Shown one piece after another: positions 60,591 to 64,000 of a DNA stretch of 64,000 bases. Positions within the stretch are counted from its first letter, which is position 1. Each line of letters starts with the position of its first letter. Source of the DNA: Bacteroidota bacterium (GTDB taxonomy: Bacteria; Bacteroidota; Bacteroidia; UKL13-3). The stretch is from contig JAIXSO010000052.1 in the NCBI GenBank assembly GCA_027484685.1, positions 1-64,000 of the forward strand. The letters are read 5' to 3'. The notes beneath the pieces were generated by a model that was not told the DNA's origin, did no database searches, and saw only the letters and a program-made list of their open reading frames with translations. Made by a program: the position numbers and the translations under genes.

Positions 60591-61180
60591 TATTTAAAAT
60601 CCCTGAAATTGTAATTGGTGTTTAAACCATTGCTATAGTATTTTGGTGTAACTTTTTTTTGTAATTTATAAGTTGCATCAGCATAAACATTCATGCCAAA
60701 TCCACATTCTCCAAATCCGCTTACAGTTTCTAGTTTTATCTCATTGTTCATAAAGTAAAACTTAATTTTACAAGTTGACTCATACTCGGCTGGTTGGTAT
60801 AAAGCGCTGTCGTTTTTTACAATAAGTCTTCCTGTAGTAATTCCTAGGTTAAACGATGGACTACCAATACAAACATTGATATGGAATAAAACACTTGTAT
60901 CAGATTCAGGATATATGAGCAATAAACCTTGATTGCCTTCCACTTCGTTACTAAAGTCAAAGCCATAAATTCCTAGGTACTTAGAGGTGGCATATTCTTT
61001 TATAAATTCGGCATCTTCTTCGTTTATTTCCTCTGTAGGTGCTACCACATTTTCTTCAATTATTGTATCCTGAATTGAAGCTGCTTCAGCCCCTTCTTCT
61101 TCTATATTTGTGGAGTTGTTTTGGCAACTTAATAATGTAAAAAAAATTAAAGAAATAAGTGTAAGTAGTTTTATTTTCAT
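60590..61180 (-). CDS. Lipoprotein of unknown function
   Basis: The 196-residue product has lipobox LLSC (Cys19), an acidic linker and a beta domain (KYLGIYGFDFSNEVEGNQGLLLIY, SVLFHINVCIGSPSFNLG, LETVSGFGECGFGMNVYAD) with three Cys. The YxGxY... start resembles small lipocalin-like or copper-resistance NlpE-like lipoprotein domains, but only loosely. It is coupled to the next lipoprotein gene. A perfect inverted repeat abuts its ATG. Confidence 0.7.
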   Translation of the reverse strand: MKIKLLTLISLIFFTLLSCQNNSTNIEEEGAEAASIQDTIIEENVVAPTEEINEEDAEFIKEYATSKYLGIYGFDFSNEVEGNQGLLLIYPESDTSVLFHINVCIGSPSFNLGITTGRLIVKNDSALYQPAEYESTCKIKFYFMNNEIKLETVSGFGECGFGMNVYADATYKLQKKVTPKYYSNGLNTNYNFRDFK

Positions 61181-61217
61181 TCAGATTGATTAATGTAATC
61201 AAACTAAATCAATCTGA
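61181..61217. promoter_or_regulatory. Inverted repeat touching the lipoprotein ATG
   Basis: TCAGATTGATT (61181-61191) and AATCAATCTGA (61207-61217) are perfect 11-bp inverted repeats with a 15-nt loop, directly upstream of the ATG at 61178-61180. With no U tract it is not a typical terminator and may be an operator or a leader hairpin. Confidence 0.5.
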
Positions 61218-61233
61218 TTTAACTTTCCAAATA

Positions 61234-62991
61234 TTAATTTTTCCAATTATAAACTTCAAATCTTATGGTGTCGTTTTTTATATAAGTTCTAAAAGGTAAG
61301 TTAGGGTAATTATTGCCTTTTTTATCAATAAATTCAGTATCCCAACTGCCTTTAGTAATTTTAAATTCATTGTAGCTTTTATCAAAATTGTTCAAATAAA
61401 GTATCCTTTTATTGGCTCCAAAATTCAAAAATCTGAATTGTTCGTCTTTTTCGTTCCAATTATTAAAATCGCCAGTTAAGTAAATAGGCTCCTTGCTGTC
61501 TGTTGGCAGTTTATCTATAATAAACACCAATTTTCTTTTTGGAGTGTAATTATACCAATTGATTATTTTTAAATAAATTGTATCAGATGTATTGCAACAT
61601 TCAAAGCGTCTATTATTCATTCTTTCCACTCTGTAATTAGCTTCCTCGTTGTCCCAATTGCCATTAACTATTTTAAATTCATGGGCATTGTTATCTTTTA
61701 ACCTTAAGGTATAAATGTATTTAAAAGGAGCTATTTTTCTGAAAATATATCTGTCATCGCTAGCATTCCAATTATTAAAATCGCCTGCTAGAAATATCTT
61801 GTCGTAATTGCTGGTATAGTTAGGAACATTTATAACAAACGTGATTTTTCTTGACTTATCGCTGATATTAATTTTTTCAGGAATTTCTTTTGGTTCAGGT
61901 TTCAAAATTTCTACTATTCCTGGTAAAAGTATTTCAAGTGCAGAGGCACGTTTTTGAATACGCTCATTATAGTTAGGAGCTTTATCAAACCAATTTTCTA
62001 TATTAACAAAGGTGGTGTCGTTTTTACTTAAGTCAACTTTTCTGTTGTTTAATGGGTTGAATAAAATATCTGCCTCTTCAAAATCCCATCCGCCTCTAGT
62101 AATTTTAAATTGATGGATTTTTTTATCTTGAAATGCCATTGATAAAGTGTATTTGCCATTGCTAAGTTTGGTAAATTGTAAGTTTTTATCGTATGGATTC
62201 CAACCATTGAAATCGCCAACCAAAAATATAGAAGCATTTTTAGGTGTATTTACTGGTAATTTATTAATAACAAAAGTGTGTTTGGTATGGTTTTTTAAAG
62301 GCAAATCGAGCCATGCTTTTATATTAATATGTAAAGTATCTTTTTTGCCAAAATCAAGTGTTCGTATATCTACTTCTTTACCAAATTCATTGGCTTCTAC
62401 TGTTTCGTTAAAACCGCGGTTTATTTTAAATTCCAGGTTGTTTCGTTGTCTAAATACGGTTAAATAAAATTTGCCATTATTGGCTTTGGTAAATTTTGAA
62501 TTCGGTTTAGCGCAAGTCCAATCATTAATATTTCCAATTAGGAAAATAGATGCGTTTTTAGGCGAATTTTCAGGAATTGAATCTATTACTATAACAATTT
62601 TTGAGCAATTAGCTGGCTCTAAATCGTGCCAACTTGCTATGCTATTTGCTATCCATTCGTCTGTTTCGGTGGTGGTAAAAGTACGGTTTCCAAAATCGCC
62701 ACCGCAGCTATCGGTTTCTGTGGTTGTCCAATCTCCTCGGGTAAATTTATATTCAATTTTACCAAAACCTGCTGGTAAAGCAGCCCAATATTTTTGAGTT
62801 TCGGCATCAAATTTTAACAAATAATTAGGGTCGCCAGGATTCCAATTATTAAAGTTTCCGGCCACAAATATTTGAGCACCTTTTGGCGTATTAGGTGGCA
62901 ATGAGGTAATAAATACTTTTTTTTGCGTACAACTAACTATTGCTGCAAGCATTATAAAAAAAGCAATTACAAGTGGATACTTCTTAATCAT
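61234..62991 (-). CDS. Lipoprotein with five tandem CBM48/AMPK-glycogen-binding-like domains
   Basis: The ~585-residue product starts at ATG 62991; the TTG at 63012 overlaps the regulator gene. The lipobox is IVSC. The rest is five ~100-110-residue E-set domains, each with an F/L-x-G-x-F-N-x-W core: VAGNFNNWNPGDPN, LIGNINDWTCAKPN, LVGDFNGWNPYDKN, LAGDFNNWNASDDR and LTGDFNNWNEKDEQ, each followed by a Y/F-FK-R/N-G-W strand. This is the glycogen/starch-binding CBM48 fold, so it likely binds alpha-glucans or acts as a cell-surface sensor. Repeat 2 has Cys in place of the usual Asn-Pro turn. The gene ends 16 bp from the inverted repeat at 61181-61217. Confidence 0.82.
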   Translation of the reverse strand: MIKKYPLVIAFFIMLAAIVSCTQKKVFITSLPPNTPKGAQIFVAGNFNNWNPGDPNYLLKFDAETQKYWAALPAGFGKIEYKFTRGDWTTTETDSCGGDFGNRTFTTTETDEWIANSIASWHDLEPANCSKIVIVIDSIPENSPKNASIFLIGNINDWTCAKPNSKFTKANNGKFYLTVFRQRNNLEFKINRGFNETVEANEFGKEVDIRTLDFGKKDTLHINIKAWLDLPLKNHTKHTFVINKLPVNTPKNASIFLVGDFNGWNPYDKNLQFTKLSNGKYTLSMAFQDKKIHQFKITRGGWDFEEADILFNPLNNRKVDLSKNDTTFVNIENWFDKAPNYNERIQKRASALEILLPGIVEILKPEPKEIPEKINISDKSRKITFVINVPNYTSNYDKIFLAGDFNNWNASDDRYIFRKIAPFKYIYTLRLKDNNAHEFKIVNGNWDNEEANYRVERMNNRRFECCNTSDTIYLKIINWYNYTPKRKLVFIIDKLPTDSKEPIYLTGDFNNWNEKDEQFRFLNFGANKRILYLNNFDKSYNEFKITKGSWDTEFIDKKGNNYPNLPFRTYIKNDTIRFEVYNWKN

Positions 62992-63001
62992 TTTAATGGT
63001 G

Positions 63002-63760
63002 TTATGAATCAATCCAACTTAAAAATTCATCTACTTTTACGCGGCTTACCAATACTTCTTCTTCCGTTTTTGGGCTTAATTCAACCAATAACCTACTGTT
63101 AAAATGTTTATGAACTTTTTTAATTGATTGGATTGAAATAATATGGCTTCGAGTAGCTCTAAAAAAGTTTTTAGGGTCAAGTTGACTTTCTAATTCATCC
63201 AATCTAAAATCAACAATACTTTTTTGGTTTTGATGATTTACCAAATAAATGGTATTTCTATCTGCATAAAAATAGGCTACATCGGCCACAGGAATAAATT
63301 TATATTGATCGCCAATTTTGGTTAAAAAGCGGGTTTTGTAAGTTTTATTGGGTTGAAAAAGTTCTTTTAATTTATTGGTATCAACCGCTTGGTTGGCTAA
63401 TACATTCTTTAAATTTTCTAGTTTGGTTAAAGCATTTACTAAAGCTTTTTCTTCAATGGGTTTTAGCAAATAGTCAATGCTATTGAGCTGAAATGCTTTA
63501 ATGGCATACTCATCGTAAGCAGTAGTAAATATAACAGGTATTGTAATTTTTACATGGTCAAATATTTCAAAACTCAATCCATCGGCTAATTGAATGTCTA
63601 AAAAAATCAAATCAAAATTTTGACTATCCGAAAGCCATTCTACCGCATCTTGTACACTGTCAATTTCTTTAACAACAGTAATATTTGGGTTGATGTTTTT
63701 TAAAATGCGCTTTAGTTCAAGCCTAGCAAATGGCTCATCTTCAATAATTACTACTTTCAT
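63002..63760 (-). CDS. LytTR-type response regulator
   Basis: The 252-residue protein has a receiver domain with acidic pair EDE (7-9), phospho-acceptor Asp55 in IFLDIQLADG, Thr in FTTAYDEYA and Lys100 in DYLLKP. A LytTR DNA-binding domain follows (about 143-252: TRFLTKIGDQYKFIPVADV, FFRATRSHIISIQSIKKV). It lies 3 bp after the sensor kinase and 10 bp before the CBM48 lipoprotein, so the three genes form one unit; the lipoprotein is a likely sensory or target component. Confidence 0.92.
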   Translation of the reverse strand: MKVVIIEDEPFARLELKRILKNINPNITVVKEIDSVQDAVEWLSDSQNFDLIFLDIQLADGLSFEIFDHVKITIPVIFTTAYDEYAIKAFQLNSIDYLLKPIEEKALVNALTKLENLKNVLANQAVDTNKLKELFQPNKTYKTRFLTKIGDQYKFIPVADVAYFYADRNTIYLVNHQNQKSIVDFRLDELESQLDPKNFFRATRSHIISIQSIKKVHKHFNSRLLVELSPKTEEEVLVSRVKVDEFLSWIDS

Positions 63761-63763
63761 TTT

Positions 63764-64000
63764 TTAATCAATTAATGGAACCGAAACCTTAAAAATTTTA
63801 TCCGTTTTTTCAATAGCAATTTTTCTATCGCTTAAATATTCGTATCGGTTGCTAATCATTACCAAGCCTAATCCGCTTGAGTATTCTTTGGTTTCTTTAA
63901 CTTGTAAATTATTACTTACTTCTAAAGTGTTTCCAATGGTTTTAATACTAATGGTTAAAGGTTTACTGCTGCTAACAATATTGTGTTTTATAGCATTTTC
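63764..64000 (-). CDS. Sensor histidine kinase C-terminus (LytS-type, partial)
   Basis: The last 78 residues of a kinase run off the right edge. The ATPase N box ENAIKHN is at the edge, and the G box SSGLGLVMISNRYEYL and a final strand follow. It belongs to the His_kinase (LytS/YehU) family that pairs with LytTR regulators. The stop at 63764-63766 is 3 bp from the regulator ATG. The sensor part lies outside the window. Confidence 0.88.
   Translation of the reverse strand, partial: ENAIKHNIVSSSKPLTISIKTIGNTLEVSNNLQVKETKEYSSGLGLVMISNRYEYLSDRKIAIEKTDKIFKVSVPLID

Overview
This is an AT-rich 64 kb stretch of a Bacteroidota chromosome. The evidence is type IX secretion (T9SS) C-terminal sorting domains of both type A and type B, a PorP/SprF-family outer-membrane protein, an LruC-domain protein, the long arginine decarboxylase and PurM typical of the phylum, and promoters of the Bacteroidota form TTTG-N19/20-TAnnTTTG, of which the clearest is upstream of tRNA-Val. 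I cannot place it below phylum level.

Layout. 0-0.5 kb holds a transposase remnant and intergenic repeats. 0.5-15 kb is mostly housekeeping and envelope genes: rsmA, two secreted proteins, a lipoprotein/LruC pair, purM, a three-gene cluster of TonB-C-terminal-like proteins, an HxpB-like phosphatase with arginine decarboxylase, a VOC protein, a small tyrosine-phosphatase-like protein, an RlmI-type methyltransferase, TolC and a NodB-type deacetylase. 15.5-21.2 kb is one giant T9SS adhesin with SprB-type and PKD repeats. 21-31 kb returns to metabolism (tadA, isochorismate synthase with a hotdog thioesterase, isocitrate dehydrogenase, Nudix hydrolase) and the envelope (AsmA-like protein with a beta-barrel). 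tRNA-Val(TAC) lies at 31.34 kb.

31.4-35.2 kb is the most unusual part. Five small secreted or membrane genes of unknown function all lie on the minus strand and are separated by four copies of a ~100-bp hairpin repeat and two copies of a ~245-bp multi-hairpin repeat. The layout resembles a gene-cassette array, but no integrase is visible and the repeat does not match the integron attC consensus. It is followed by a small beta-barrel and a FecA-like TonB-dependent receptor that has a perfect 8-1-8 Fur-type palindrome inside its promoter.

38.2-41.3 kb is an operon of a TPR-AAA+ ATPase, a TPR membrane protein and a YdeI/DUF1905 protein. 41.6-59.9 kb is a surface-protein locus: a 3118-residue type A T9SS protein with nested LamG domains, a 2322-residue cadherin-repeat protein with a type B (gliding-type) sorting domain, a PorP/SprF protein with a coiled-coil tail, and an OmpA-domain protein. 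The last three probably work together, because type B cargo commonly needs a neighbouring PorP/SprF partner. The cadherin protein shows a clear three-domain higher-order periodicity and shares a ~100-residue module with its upstream neighbour. The window ends with two lipoproteins, a lipoprotein with five tandem CBM48-like domains, a LytTR response regulator and the C-terminus of its sensor kinase.
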